DNA of 64,000 nt, from assembly GCA_973895155.1 (NCBI GenBank), contig OZ316892.1:11594001-11658000 (forward strand), given 5' to 3'. A program made the position numbers and the translations under genes. Shown here in pieces: positions 51,341-63,308 of this stretch. The notes beneath the pieces are model-generated. The model was not told the origin of the DNA. It searched no databases and worked only from the letters and a program-made list of their open reading frames with translations. This DNA is from Marsupella aquatica. Its lineage: Eukaryota; Marchantiophyta. Numbering within the stretch: position 1 is the stretch's first letter; each line of letters begins with the position of its first letter.

Positions 51341-52346
51341 TCAAACAGAGTCGGCAATGAATGCCAAAGCATTCGCAACATCTATCCCTGTCTGACGGGC
51401 AGATCGAGTAGCTTCAACCTGAGCAGACAAGGTATCAATATGTCTCTTGTTGTTAAACATGAGGACCTCATTGTGCTCCTCCCTTCTTGCCGTACGATCT
51501 TCAGCAATTGCTGTAACAAAATGTTCAGTGATTTTGTGCATCTCGTCTCTGGTCCGCTCAGATGTTTTCTTTCTTTTCCAACCCCTAGTGGTTGATGGGT
51601 CAGTGACCCCCTGTCCGGTGACTGAGGCTAGGCTTCTTCCAGTTGGGGTAGGGTTGGGGGACTGGGTAGGCTGAGGTGGTGTGGATTGATCCCTTCCCAT
51701 GTGGCCAGTCTCAGAAGCAGGAGTGGAAGTATCTTGGGTGGCAGACGGTGGTACGTATGAGCTATCAAAAGGCTCTGCATCAAAATCCAAGTCCTCATAC
51801 ATAGCATCTGGGCTTTCGCCATTTGTGTCACCTCCACCCATGTCAGAAGTGGTATTGGACCAGGGCTGGGAGGGAGGATTACAGTGGGCTCTAGATTGTC
51901 GAATTGCTTCTGTGACCTCTGCATCCGTTGTGCTATCAACATAATGATTTGGATCTGGATTGACTGCTCTGTTTGCTGGCACAAATACCACCATTGACTC
52001 ATAAACATCTTCTTGGAAAACAGTTGGCAAGCTTCGATCCTTCCTATCAGATCTAGACAACTCAAAAGTACCCATCACCACCTGAGGGAGTGTGGGTCTG
52101 GAAATCATAAATTTTCTTGAAATCCGTGAGTAACTTCTCCCACCTTTTCTTGCACTGCCTCCAGCCCCTTTGAACATTGCTGGCTTTGCACTTGTCTTCA
52201 ATGTCCTTCCACCTTTGCTCAACTGTCCGAATTCGTTCTCTGGATGAGTCCAACTGAGACTGATCTTGCTGGTACTTCTTGCTGTCAACAAGAACCAGAA
52301 GTTCTCTGGTGTCCCATTGAGCACTACCACGTCTATCCTTTGCCAT
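51341..52346 (-). pseudogene. Harbinger Myb/SANT-like (trihelix) partner protein, frameshifted
   Basis: The second gene of PIF/Harbinger elements encodes a Myb/SANT-like DNA-binding protein that helps the transposase reach the element ends. Here it opens at 52346 with MAKDRRGSAQWDTRELLVLV and a trihelix-type domain (VEQRWKDIEDKC, RGWRQCKKRWEKLL, FKKIYDFQ, TPSGGDGYF). It then passes into another frame at about 52065, where a run of four T bases suggests one extra base. The second frame continues from ELSRSDRKDRSLP to a stop at 51341, through a Ser/Thr/Pro-rich linker and a C-terminal helical region (HKITEHFVTAIAEDRTARRE). It lies tail to tail with the transposase, 353 bp apart. One frameshift seems to be the only lesion. 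Confidence 0.85.
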
Positions 52347-53720
52347 CTACACAGATCAATTTAGGAGAATTGGTTTAGGAGAATTTATTCAGGCACAACA
52401 ATTCATTCCTACAAAGATCTATTTCCACACCATTTGAAGGTCTGGGCGAGCCGGAGGCTGATTGTAAGCCAGATTTGTGCTCACTTGAATTCAGATGTGT
52501 ACTTATTAGAATTCTCAGCCAAAATTGGCTGTGTAGTCGATACTATATGTCTCAGCAATTCATTTGACAGCGGAATTCACCCACATACTCAGTACAGTCT
52601 GAACACTCAGTATCCTTTGAAAGATCGATAGTACACATAATCTATCACACATGCACTGTTTCTTTATTTTGTAAATGCAAACAAAATGTAGAGAATTCAG
52701 AAGATTGCATGTGGACTCAGAAATTCAGGCACTTTTACATGAAATGTAGCTCTATTTCATGGCATCGACATCAAAAATAGCTCAATTGGATCATACATTG
52801 CAGTTTGTGATCAGCCTGGCAAATCCTGGAAGTCTTTTCGATCAGCTCTGCAACTCCATAAACGGAATGAATGGCCGGGTCTCAATTCTGGGCCAACAAA
52901 ATCTGCAAAAAAACTTACGCAAAGCACTTCACAAGCAAGGATCAGACGGTGAAAGAGCTATGGTGGAAGCAGCAGTGCAGCAATGGCACAATAGTGAAAG
53001 ATTGGAGCGTAGTAGCAGAAAAAAAGCTATGGTGGGAGCAATCCTCCCGAAAATGCCTTGAAAATTTCCCAAAGGCCAACGTGAGCGGCCTCAGAGGAGT
53101 GGCGCAAAGTCTTCAGGTCGGCTGCACGGATTGGGGCGAGCCGGGCCGATTGGAAGGCAACAAGCTGGGCCGCAAGGCAGCCTGGGCGCGAAAAAATTTA
53201 CCGCCCATTGGCGGTTCCCTCGGGGGCCCTGACCGGGGCTGGCCCGTTGCCCACAAGGGGCGAGGGTACCCCGCGAGGGGTGGGTGGGCCTCCCCGCCTC
53301 CTCACTCCCTCCACACCCTGCACCCTATGCTCCCAAGTACGGCTGCTGCGTGGCAGCACTTCCTTTCTTCTTGGGGGGTCCGAGTGTACCTTCACTCCCT
53401 GGTCGTACCTCCATGGAACCCTGCTCTTAGCTCACAATGGATTCCAATATTGTAGTGAATTAATAAAGCATGGCCTGTCTTTCTACCTGAATTGTCCCAA
53501 CCTGTGTTCAATTTTGAAATCTTGCCATAATATGCTGCCGGAGTAATCATATTGGTACTTGTCGTACCAATATTGTCGTACCAATATTGTCATACCGGAT
53601 GGCATGACTAATCACAGCATACAAGTCTGACTCGGGTTCTGTGCTCCCAAGTTGTTAGAGTCATCCATCAAACTCTGGCCCTCTAGGGAAGTGGACCATT
53701 GTGAAAATGTACACCCAACT
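52347..53720. other. Flank of the Harbinger element, no gene seen
   Basis: AT-rich to 52760, then a GC-rich stretch about 53085-53420 with overlapping Gly/Pro-rich frames on both strands that look like composition artefacts. The right terminal repeat of the transposon should lie in this interval or just beyond but was not recognised. Confidence 0.5.
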
Positions 53721-54390
53721 GCTTGGCATTGGAACAATCAAAATATGACATATACGGAGTACAACATCCCTCCATACCATGATAAACCTCGATATTTTCT
53801 TTAAATCATTGGAACGATCAAAATATGACATATACGGAGTACGACATCCCTCCATACCATGATAAACCTCGTTATTTTCTTTAAATCAATAAGTGCATGC
53901 CATATATTACCACATTTTGATGTGTGATAAAATATGACATATACGGAGTACGACATCTCTCCATACCATGATAAATCTCGTTATTTTCTTTAAATCAATG
54001 AGTGCGCGCCATACATTACCACATTTTGATGTGTGATTCCTGGCAAGGCATTGGACCTTCCGGGGGCCATCTTGTTGAGAAAACAGGGATTACAATTTTT
54101 GTGTGGGGGATTCACAATGGGTCCCAAGTTTAAGGATTCTAACATAAGCAGCTGGATGACTATGGGGAGGATTGTCATGAAGCACTTATTTTCTTTAAAT
54201 CAATGAGTGCGCGCCATAAATGACCACATTTTGATGTGTGATTCCTGGCAGGGCATTGGACCTTCTGGGGGCCATCTTGTTGAGAAAAACGGGGATTACA
54301 ATTTTTGTGTGGGGGATTCACAATGGGTCCCAAGTTTAAGGATTCTAGCATAAGCAATTGGATGACTATGGGGAGGATTGTCATGAAGCG
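53721..54390. repeat. Nested tandem duplications, 90-110 bp and 205 bp
   Basis: AAATATGACATATACGGAGT starts at 53731, 53821 and 53930 (spacings 90 and 109). Overlapping this, TTATTTTCTTTAAATCAATG starts at 53981 and 54186 and heads two nearly identical 205-bp units (53981-54185, 54186-54390) that include CATTGGACCTTC(C/T)GGGGGCC. The high identity of the 205-bp copies indicates a recent duplication. Confidence 0.9.
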
Positions 54391-55873
54391 CTCCACTGTG
54401 TTTATGGCTCTGTAACTACAATATTCGCAATCCCTTGGATCTGAAGCCTAAATCCTATACACTCTAAAAACAAGGAAGAATTATGTTTACCTGTGTTGTA
54501 CAAGTCTGTGTAAGCTAATGTAAATCGTGAATGGATTGCAAATATCTTTGACTGCTGTCGGGTTACTTGGACTCAATTGAAATCGATGGGGAGGAGCACT
54601 TGCAAATTTAGAGTTTCAAGCCTCTCGAATTAAAGGAGTGGAGTCTCCTGATGTAAATTGACGACGTCTCGTTAGATGGTAAGGCATTGCACAGTGCTCC
54701 ACATGGCGGAGCACTAGCTTCTCCTTTGTCGAAACCCATCTGCTAGGAACATCTGCTGTGATCGCGATGCAAATGTTAGAGCTATGTCCGGTATTCTTCC
54801 ATTTGATCCTGCAACGAGTATTGAGAGCCAAAATCTGGTTGTAGTCCGATACCCCTGCATACTAATGAGGTGCCATAAAGCCCATGACGATAAACTCCAC
54901 TCGATGGTTTTGACTGCTGCTTCTGTGCTCGGCAACGTTGCTGCAACCCATAGCTTTGATTGTGATTTGACTTCTAGTCTGAATCAGCCACGAGGATCCG
55001 TAACTAGCAGGGAAGAGTATCCGTGATTTGATATTGTGTCAAACTTTCGTTACCCTCTAGCAAAGCTCCTCACAGTCCTGTCGTCTAATTTTCCGACTCG
55101 TAAAGTAACAGCACCGTACACAACGTTTAATTGAGGATGACAGGCACACCAAAATTTCTCTCCAATCTGTGGAGCGACAGACAGGTCCAGGTCTCTAAAT
55201 CAGAAACATTTAGAGGCCAGAACACAGGCAATAAATTGACCTAATTTGACACAAACCCCTTGACATAAATGCAAATTTTGTAACTCATTGAGAAACAAAT
55301 ACAAGAATCCAAAATCATCCGAAGGTTCCAGTTCAATCAGAAGTCGACGACAATTGACAAAATAATCATCGAAGTAAAGCCAAAAAATGAAGCATTGCTA
55401 ACGGGAGTTGCCTTCATGGCAATTCAGCCAAAAGCTGGTAAGATTTCTGGTGAAGTCTCAATTTGGCTATCAAGCAAAATGCATGTGCTAGGTGGCAGAA
55501 AAAAGTTACAATAGTAGTTCCCAGTATTTGAAAAGCAGTAAACGGTGGACACAAGGGGAAAGACATATTGAACATCTAAGTTTGAGGTACAGAAACAAGA
55601 CTCGTTCACTAAGCTGACAGTTTCCCTTTGACCATCAATCAAGACAGTATTTTCCATACTATTACTTACATTTGACTCTTCCCCTACGTTGACAGTTTCC
55701 CTTTGCACAGCAACGAGGAGAGCACTTTATTAAAGTTTTTTTATACTGTGAATGTGGTACCATTTGATAAAAGAGTATCCGACGCAAGAATTGTACACAC
55801 AATGAAGTCATTACATGATGGAGACAAGCGTCAAGAACGCAAGATAGTGGTCACTATGCTGGTCCTTCAGTAC
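54391..55873. other. Spacer with no supported gene
   Basis: A plus-strand frame at 54784-55026 and minus-strand frames at 54616-54935 and 55424-55708 look partly coding-like, but none has a recognisable domain or a complete splice model. The minus-strand frame at 55424-55708 holds an internal QRETV repeat and might be a 3' exon of the orphan stretches that follow. Confidence 0.45.
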
Positions 55874-57545
55874 CTGCTTGCTGCTCTTTGAACATCTGAT
55901 TCCTGAGCCTGGCTTCGCCGAAATGTCGGGAATTGTTTGGCAGCCATGACCAAAACCACCAAGAACATCCATAATGCATTGATGACTTTCAACAAATGGC
56001 AACGCTCTGTAACAAACATGCGACTCTTACTCAATATCCTGGTACTAACATTGGATCAAAACAAAACATAATACCAGACCATTGCCCTAGTAATATATGA
56101 ATCTGTTGACTAATCTTGTAACGAGGGACAAACAAACCGTATGTTAGATGACATGGGCTGGGGATTCGCCAATGTAACGCTTTAATACAACTCGTTTTAC
56201 AAGAAGCAGGTCCATCTTCAATAGAGAAAATACCTGCAACTACCTTCCAGCAATCTAGCTGCGGAGAAGCCACCATGTCAACAATCACTCGGCAAACAGG
56301 AGAATGAATGGAAGGAGTATTGGAATTAGTACCAAGTACATTCATCTGGTTTAGATAATAAGATAAATAAGAAAATAAGTCTGTAAGAATCAATCCACAA
56401 AGTCTTGTCAAGAAGAGCACTATACCAATCTGCAAGTCCTACATTTACTCGATTCTTGGCACCCAGTGTATGCATGTATAGCTCATTCGGCTAAGGCCAT
56501 ATGTGCTACGAATGCGACAATCAAATCGTTAGCACACGGCCTTGAATAAATAATGCTTGCACTTGGACCCACAAAAGAAGATCATGGCTTAATCTGTAGA
56601 ACATGATTAGTACAATAAACGAATCCTAAACCGAAAATTGTCCACATACTCAACATCCATGTCCGCTTGTTAGTGGTGCCAAGCTCACTTGATCCAATCC
56701 GAAGAGTCTTCTTCTAGGGAGAATGTCGTGTCTTCGTTGTAGTTGGTCTCATCAATTAAAGTAAACTGAAATGCCACCCAATGTGTGACCACATGTACAG
56801 TTTACCACTACATCACTCCAAGAACAAATTTTCACCTCCACATAGCGGAGGAGCACGCAAGCAGTATGACAGTCGCAAATGGAGAAATCGTCCAAACTAT
56901 CTGCGTAGTCTGCCACAGTCAGTTTGGACCATCTCTCCATTCGTGAGCGTCGACCTTGTGAGAGGCCAAGCTAATCGTCCCAATACTGTCGCACGTCCCA
57001 AGAGCCCACAGATGTTATATGAAAGGACAGATTTTCAACTCTGCCGACTTTATCTAATCCAAGCAAGGTACATATGAAGCTGACGGTTGCATTGAAAGCT
57101 TTTTAATTCGGTGATCCAATTGCGACATAAGAAATGAGCAGAACACGAACAAATTTTCAACCTTCTTGAAAGAATAACAAGAGAAGGAATGTGCAGCAAC
57201 GCAGGCCGTGCCCTTTGGTCATCCAAAGCCTGGTTTCATCAGCACATCCCAGGCAGCATATACTGCGATGTTTGTAACCATTCTTGTGACGGTCTTCGTC
57301 CTGCCCTTAAAAGCTTGATCAGTTTGATCAAGCTTCTTAAAGGCATCACTGTTGCTCCTAACGGCCTAGCAACACAACGCCTGCATCTTCGCTAATACTA
57401 ACACCAAGCTGAAACTGAACATTCTCAACCAGAACCACTTCTAAACCAGTTGCAGTAGTGACTGAATAGCATAACCATAAATTTTCAAACCTGTTCAAAA
57501 TTTCGTGGCTCCTGGATGTGATCTTTAGTTAACACAGTCGCAAAG
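55874..57545 (-). other. Orphan exon-like stretches, unrecognised gene
   Basis: Several minus-strand stretches have good splice edges and coding-like translations but match nothing I know. 56006-55874 has a GTTACAG acceptor and a CAG/GTACTG donor; it reads LWMFLVVLVMAAKQFPTF, a probable membrane helix, followed by a charged tail. About 56940-56838 reads LTVADYADSLDDFSICDC and ends at GTGAAA. About 57380-57210 reads AFKKLDQTDQAFKG and NIAVYAAWDVLMKP to a stop. About 57545-57490 reads TVLTKDHIQEPRNFEQ and ends at GTTTGA. A single joined model was not achieved. They could be pieces of a real membrane-protein gene, two small genes, or a decayed pseudogene. Confidence 0.3.
57311..57335. repeat. 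25-bp hairpin (11-bp arms, 3-base loop)
   Basis: AAGCTTGATCA, then GTT, then TGATCAAGCTT: perfect arms. It lies inside the coding-like stretch 57380-57210, where it encodes KLDQTDQA on the minus strand, so the symmetry may be coincidental. Confidence 0.7.
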
Positions 57546-57739
57546 CCCCTATACACAACTCAGTCCCAGAAGAGTAACTGCTTCAACGAGTAAACTTTTT
57601 GAATTCTTAATCTGTCCCAGATAAATTACTCCTATCCCATAATTATTTTACAATTTTAAACTTCCAATCTGTAAAACCCGACGAATGAGGCAATTTACAC
57701 GTAAAAGTCTCGCATCTATCGTGCCAGCACCAGGTGGAC

Positions 57740-60253
57740 CTACAATAAATCAGGCTCTCTTGAATCTCTCTCAACGTCCGATTCTCTGGAACCACCCAAA
57801 CTAGTTCCACCCTTTCGCCTCTCCCTTCTTCCCTTTTGGATCCTCTTTCGACCTTGTTTTTCCTTGACAATGTACTGCTCCCTATCTGCATCAGCCCTCC
57901 GCAGGTCCCGCCGCATCTCATCAAACCCAGTTGCCCTCTGTTGCAATTCCTCTTCTTCTTTCAACCGGGCTCTTTCAAGCTCATCATTGCGCATTTGTTG
58001 AAGAGTTTCAAGCATCGACAACTGCTCTGCAGTCATGCCTCCAGGAATCAACCGGGGAGGAGCTGTCCTGGGTTGTCCAAATGGAACCATCGCATGCCTC
58101 ATGGGGTCACTGGGATCCAAGCCTGCGATTTGGTGATCACTTGTACTCCTATGATCATCTGCTCCCATAAATCCTCTGCTTGGTATGTGCTTTCTCTTCC
58201 TCCCTTTTCACAGACAAGGCAAACCAGTTGTATTACAACAGCTGTCAAACAAACTGCTATTCTAGACATTCTGTTCTGCAATACATCAACAAGAACACGA
58301 AAGCACGTATGCAAATACAGCAAGAAACTATATCTTCAGAAGCGGGAACATACCAAAGCCTGAAAATTCCCGTCGTCTTACGGATCCAGCTCCACCTAGC
58401 TGACCAGACTTTGGTGTCTCTGAAGATGTGTAGCCAAGTTCCTTTCTCTGGCCAGTTTCTCCCATCCATGATGACAAGCCAGGAAAGTTGAAGGGCGCTT
58501 GAATTTGCAATGTTGCCCCATCTGTATTAAAGGCCAGGCAAACGAGCATTTCAATTCAGGCACCACCCTTAATATAAATACAAATCCACGATCAAGAACT
58601 GCCATCTAAATCTGCTCTAGCCATTCAGCTGATGCTTAGGAGCGACCTTGTAATCTCGGCCTTTGTGGGTCCAGTACGTCCTCGCCTGCTTCACGCCTGG
58701 CCTGTCTGGCAGCTTTCCTCGCTTTTCTTCTCTTCAAGTACAGCTTGTGATCAAATTTAGGGAGGTTGTTTGTGCCAACCTTTTTAGACAGGAAGTCCTC
58801 TAACTCCAAAGGAGGCTCCTCTTCGGAGGAGCAAAGGTCCTGAGAATCTGGAAAGCCTCTCAAAGCCTGCCTTGTCACAGGCACTTATTAGAGACGACAT
58901 CCTTACCAAAGGTGCTTGAAGGACCAAAGGGAAGACTCGAAACTAGAAACTAACCAAATTTAAATTTTTACAAAAGTCTCAAGGTCAGGGACACGCGCTA
59001 TAACTTTGGCCACAAAGCACACAAAAAATGAAGAAAAAAAAAAGACCTACCTCTGCGAACTGCTCTGGATAATTCTTCTGTCGAGCAGGTGTCCAGAACC
59101 TCCAAGATAGCATCTTACATGTTTCATAGTCTTCTAAAGGCAATTTACCCCGTCTCCAGGTCCTGTACATTTCAATAGACTTCTCCCCTACCCACTTGTC
59201 CTTATCAACACGACTGCCCACTGCCAGCAGATACTGTCTCCACCTACTCATCCAATCTCGGGCTGCGTTCACTATGTTCACACGATGGGCATCCTGCAAA
59301 GGTTCCAAAGAGCGACCACCAGAAGCCGCTCTTCCTCCTTGGCTGGGGTCTGTCGGAATAACCGCTCTTCCACCCAAGCCAGGGTCTGGTTGAATGCTCA
59401 ACCTCCAAGCACCCCTCCCGTCATGCGGTGATGTCGCGATGGGACGAGGCCCAAGATTGAATGGGAAGGCAACTTCTAGCAAAGAACAAGCCCTCCGCAC
59501 CTGCTCTCTTTCCTCCTCGTCTTCTATTTGATCCAAATCCATCCGAGCCCTCTCCACAACATTATTTAGAGCGATTCTTCCGTCATTTGTAACCCAAAAG
59601 CTCTCTAAAGCTGATTCCCACATGGCCCATCGCACATCATCCACAATTTGCTTATCGAGAGGACGGATATCTTCGGGGATTGGCAACGCAGTTTGCGGGT
59701 ACCGAATTAAGAGCCTCGCCAGGCTCGGTGGATTAGTCACTAGCTTTAAATTCGGATTGTTTTCCGAGTGGACCCCATCCACATGCCACTTTGTCAGTAC
59801 TTTGACGATAAACGCCTTCATTCGGCTGGTCTTTTTCCTCCACCATTTCAGCTCAAAGTCCCCGCCATTCCGGAGCTTTTGCTTCAACAAGTTATCCTCC
59901 CTTGGCTTTGATCTGGGTCTAGGCTTAAGAGCTCGCTTCGGATTGCCTCTACGTGGAGGAGGAACATACATGTGGTGGACGTGAGCAAAGTGGTCCTGTA
60001 ATTGCCATGTCTTGTGAAAGGTAGCCAAGCACGATCTATGCTCCAACAAACTGCAGGCGTACTTGGACTCTGTGGTTGGGTTCAGCCCTGCCGTGTTCGG
60101 AGGAATCCTGTAGTACAAGGACGAATCTGCTACGGGTAAACCCTCAGGATTGGGTGTGTTGGCCTCGTCTACATCACGTTCTTCCTGGACATCTGAGCTG
60201 TCGCGATCATCCTCACTTGAACCATGCCTGTAATCTACCACAATCTCTGACAT
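57740..60253 (-). CDS. Unrecognised 666-residue protein: C2H2-like finger plus C-terminal charged helix, 4 exons
   Basis: Exons (minus strand): 60253-59051, 58866-58647, 58497-58354, 58173-57740; GT-AG borders, phases 0, 1, 1. The start at 60253 (MSEIVVDY) was chosen because the in-frame ATG at 60367 would add a Cys-rich stretch lacking the acidic style of what follows; the upstream start is possible. Residues 11-30 are acidic. Cys67, Cys75, His88 and His91/93/94 form a C2H2-like finger, followed by a basic run (101-118). A well-structured region of about 130-290 contains ELKWWRKKTSRMKAF and VRWAMWESALESFW. A Gly-rich linker repeats GGRA, and a second Trp-rich block reads RDWMSRWRQYLLAV and RTWRRGKLPLEDYET. 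The last exon has a strongly charged helix (about 569-636, MTAEQLSMLETLQQMRNDEL onward), probably a coiled coil. I recognise no family. The finger plus basic residues suggests nucleic-acid binding, but this is inference. A domesticated transposon protein is possible. Confidence 0.65.
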
Positions 60254-61439
60254 AGTGCACCAGTCAACCGGGCCTGGGCAACCGAAGTCTGCGACCAAAA
60301 CACGAAAACGCGGGTTGGAGCAGCAAGAGAACGTATTGCAAGCATTGTCACTCAACAGAAACTGCAATCCGATAGGTTTACTACCTTCGGAAAGATGGAC
60401 TTTGAAGTAACCCCTGTCCCAAACCTATCCGGTCCATGTCAAGACTCGATTTACTTCAACAAAACAACCTCCCATCTTAAATTGCAGAACTCGACACGCG
60501 TGTAGAAATCCCAACGTCGACCACATATATGGATTCTACGCACTCACCAATCCTGTACAGTAGTACACAAGCCTCTCACGAAACAGCCATCATGTTGAAT
60601 CCGGGCCATCAGCACCGGTACGCTGTCGGAACGGGACAGAATTCTAGAGATCTCCCGACCGCAAGCCTCTCGATCACTGCTCTAGAATGCACTTGAAATG
60701 GCCATGGTAACATCATTTGATCAGATTCTGGATAACCACCACGCCGCCAAAGAAATGCGAGGACTGACATGTGCCTGATGGACGAGCTTTTCATTATGGT
60801 TCAACGTCGTCTCTCCTCTACATCATCAAAGAGCAACGAGAGAATGCCAGAAGGAACGACCATCGTTGAACCTCCATAACTTAAGTCTATAAATAATTCA
60901 AGTCAAATTGATGCACAGTCGCAACAAAGCAATACTACCGAGTCGGACATTCTGCTGCGTAAGCGTACAAAATTTGCCTCCCGTGTCCCCATGGCTGATG
61001 CGCGTGATTCTGAAGCTGGAAAATCAAACTCCACCGATAGACCTCATGTCACACGACCGAAACATACACGTGGGCTTGACATGCCACACCCCCTAGCGAC
61101 CAACATTCGGCTCTCAAAATTTGACCCCTCGGCATCATCTCATTCTCGTCACAATCCAACAACAGCTGATCGATCGAGGACCCAGAACGTGAAGAAGAAA
61201 CGCTTTCAATTGCACAAACTGGTTCGCAATCACACTGCTCTTCTCACCCTACTCATCAGTTTCGACACTAATTGGAACACAACGTTCTCACCTATGCCAA
61301 TTCGCTCGCTCTTGGTCAGTTTGGAAATGGCAAGGCACCGATTTACGGCCCAGTAATCTAGAAGAATGATGATCGCAACTAACGCTACCAGTCTGAATGA
61401 AATCAGAACAACGGCCCCCAAAATCCTCCTCAATGAGCG

Positions 61440-61478
<39 letters not shown>

Positions 61479-61822
61479 CTCCACCTGATCCACTCCCGCG
61501 CAGACAAGAACAGGGCGCAGTTGATTTGGAAGCAACAAGAATGTTCTCCGAATCAGAAAATCAGCAAATCTGCCATGTCCGTTCTGCTCCGCTCAGAGCG
61601 TCGGGCAAAACACGAATGCAGGTAGCCGGGATCTCGAAACCGGACTCGGTGCTGGAGGCCGATTTGCGACACACGAAATGGTCGAAAAAGCTTCGATGGC
61701 AAGACCGCAAACATGACTATGGCGGAAGAGGCTGGTGTCTGTGTATCTATCCGGAATTCCGGACCTGTGCGATAGGGTTTGTGGCAGGGTGCTTTTTAAT
61801 TTTTAATATCATGGGTTTTCCC
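60254..61822. other. Upstream region of the 666-residue protein gene
   Basis: This should contain the promoter of the minus-strand gene. Plus-strand frames at 60991-61356 and 61397-61861 lack domains; the second is partly translated from a GA microsatellite. Nothing else is supported. Confidence 0.5.
61448..61475. repeat. (GA)n microsatellite
   Basis: About 28 bases of uninterrupted AG/GA repeat, about 1.2 kb upstream of the minus-strand gene start at 60253. Confidence 0.95.
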
Positions 61823-62325
61823 GTTTTCGCGAGAGTGGATAATGTGTTTTTTAAAATTTAAGATGTTTGATTTGTTTTCGCAAGGGTGGAGAAGAATGGG
61901 AAATGAAGCGGGGATAGACCTCTAGATTTGTCAAAACTCTCCCATGGATTTTTGCAACTCAGAAGGACCCCATTTTACTCACAATGTCACAGGGAATTCC
62001 TAGTAGGTCCATCCTGATTGCGTGGTTCCTTTTTTAGGTCCATTGGAACATCATTTTTGTGGAGAATGTGATTATTTATTTAATCTTTTGTAATTTTAAT
62101 TTGTTTTTTCAAGGGTGGACAAGAATAGAAAATGAAGCCCGGATAGAACTCTAGTTGTCAAAATACTCCCAAGGATTTTTGTAACTCAAATGGACCCCAT
62201 TTCACTCACAATTGCTCAGGGAATATTCCTACTTGGTCCATTCTTATTGTGTGATTCTTTTTTTGGTCCATGGGAGCATCATTTTTGTCAGAGTGTGATT
62301 TTTACTTTTTTTACTTTTTGTGAGG
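61823..62325. repeat. Tandem duplication, about 229-bp period, plus a partial unit
   Basis: GTTTTCGC(A/G)AG(A/G)GTGG starts at 61823 (short partial unit), at 61874, and as GTTTTTTCAAGGGTGG at 62103. The two full units share GGATTTTTG(C/T)AACTCA, GGACCCCATTT(T/C)ACTCAC and AACATCATTTTTGT or GAGCATCATTTTTGT. They are moderately diverged. Confidence 0.85.
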
Positions 62326-62333
62326 GAAGAGAA

Positions 62334-62600
62334 CGGCTTAGGTTAGTATGCTAGGGGATTAACTTGGAAGTGAGACTGAGGTTCCAGGTTCAATCCCCCA
62401 TGAACACTCCCCCGTGGGTGGAGGATATATGTGTGTGAGTGGGAAGGGGTTTGCAAGTAGTGAATGGGAGTTGATATCTCCTCTAGCCCTGGTTGTCCAC
62501 ATTGTGACCCTGATTTAATCTTCTCTCCTTCCTGGTGAGGGTCCTGTTGGGATCAGTGGAGACTCACCTTGAAATTATGGGCTCCTTACAATGAGTTTAT
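62334..62600 (+). mobile_element. tRNA-derived SINE-like element, copy 2
   Basis: A box A-like stretch (about 62336-62355, TTAGGTTAGTATGCTAGGGG) is followed by a box B-like GGTTCAATCCCC at 62387-62398. The downstream body follows copy 1 (1415-1660, opposite strand): GTGGGTGGAGGA, then TGTGTGTGAGTGGG, then CTCTCCTTCCTGGTGAGG, then TGGGCTCC. The ends are estimates. Confidence 0.5.
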
Positions 62601-63308
62601 GTCACTATTGGGGTGGGGAGAGTCTACTCAGTATTCTTTCTCATTTCCTTTCAAGACAAGAAGAGAGAATGTCACCTTCTGTGAAAGAGAACATCCTAAG
62701 AATATTCTTTATCTAAACTTCTTAGATTAATTTCCCATGGGCTAGGTGGGAAACTGGTTAATAGAAGACCCAAAACCTGGTGAATTTTTGCTACACAAGT
62801 GGCAAAAACGTTTTGAAGAGGTGGAATCTGGCGATTCCTGCCTCACAAAAATGCTGGTTTGTTGGGTACATAATTGTGTTGTGAGATTTACTAAATTGAT
62901 ATTAGTATTAGTATAACTAACCTACAGCTTGTGCAAGGCACAGTATTGCCAAGCATATAAGTTGATCCAACCCAATTGGGATGGTTGGAAAGCGTGTTCT
63001 GGTTGGGGTAGAGTACATTGATGACCATGTGATAGTGAAACCTGGTTGGACGTTGACTGTTCGGTTGTTTCAAGTTAACTAGAGTTACTTTGCTTAACCA
63101 ACACTCAGTGGAAAGAGATGGCAAGTTGTAATTGAACGAAGAAGATTGGCAAAGTATGTATATCCTGCAAAGAATGTAGTAAATGTCAGTTATTTGTTTG
63201 TGCCTCACTGGCTTGAGGTTTGAACATTACTCTATGTAAATGTAAAGTAAGTGGACATTCACACCACAATAGAGTGTGTTGTCCACACGGCGTCCTGCAT
63301 TTTTTTTT
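62601..63308. other. Spacer with partial dispersed repeat
   Basis: 62689-62772 is the partial third relative of the duplication at 29911-30452. The rest holds only short open frames with no recognisable product. Confidence 0.5.

Noticed and set aside
53085-53420. Gly/Pro-rich frames on both strands
   Set aside because: Composition effect of a short GC-rich stretch; no start context, domain or splice support.
61397-61861. 154-codon plus-strand frame with a hydrophobic C-terminal stretch
   Set aside because: Part of it is a translated GA microsatellite (Arg-Glu repeats) and it runs into the 61.8-kb tandem repeat; no family resemblance.
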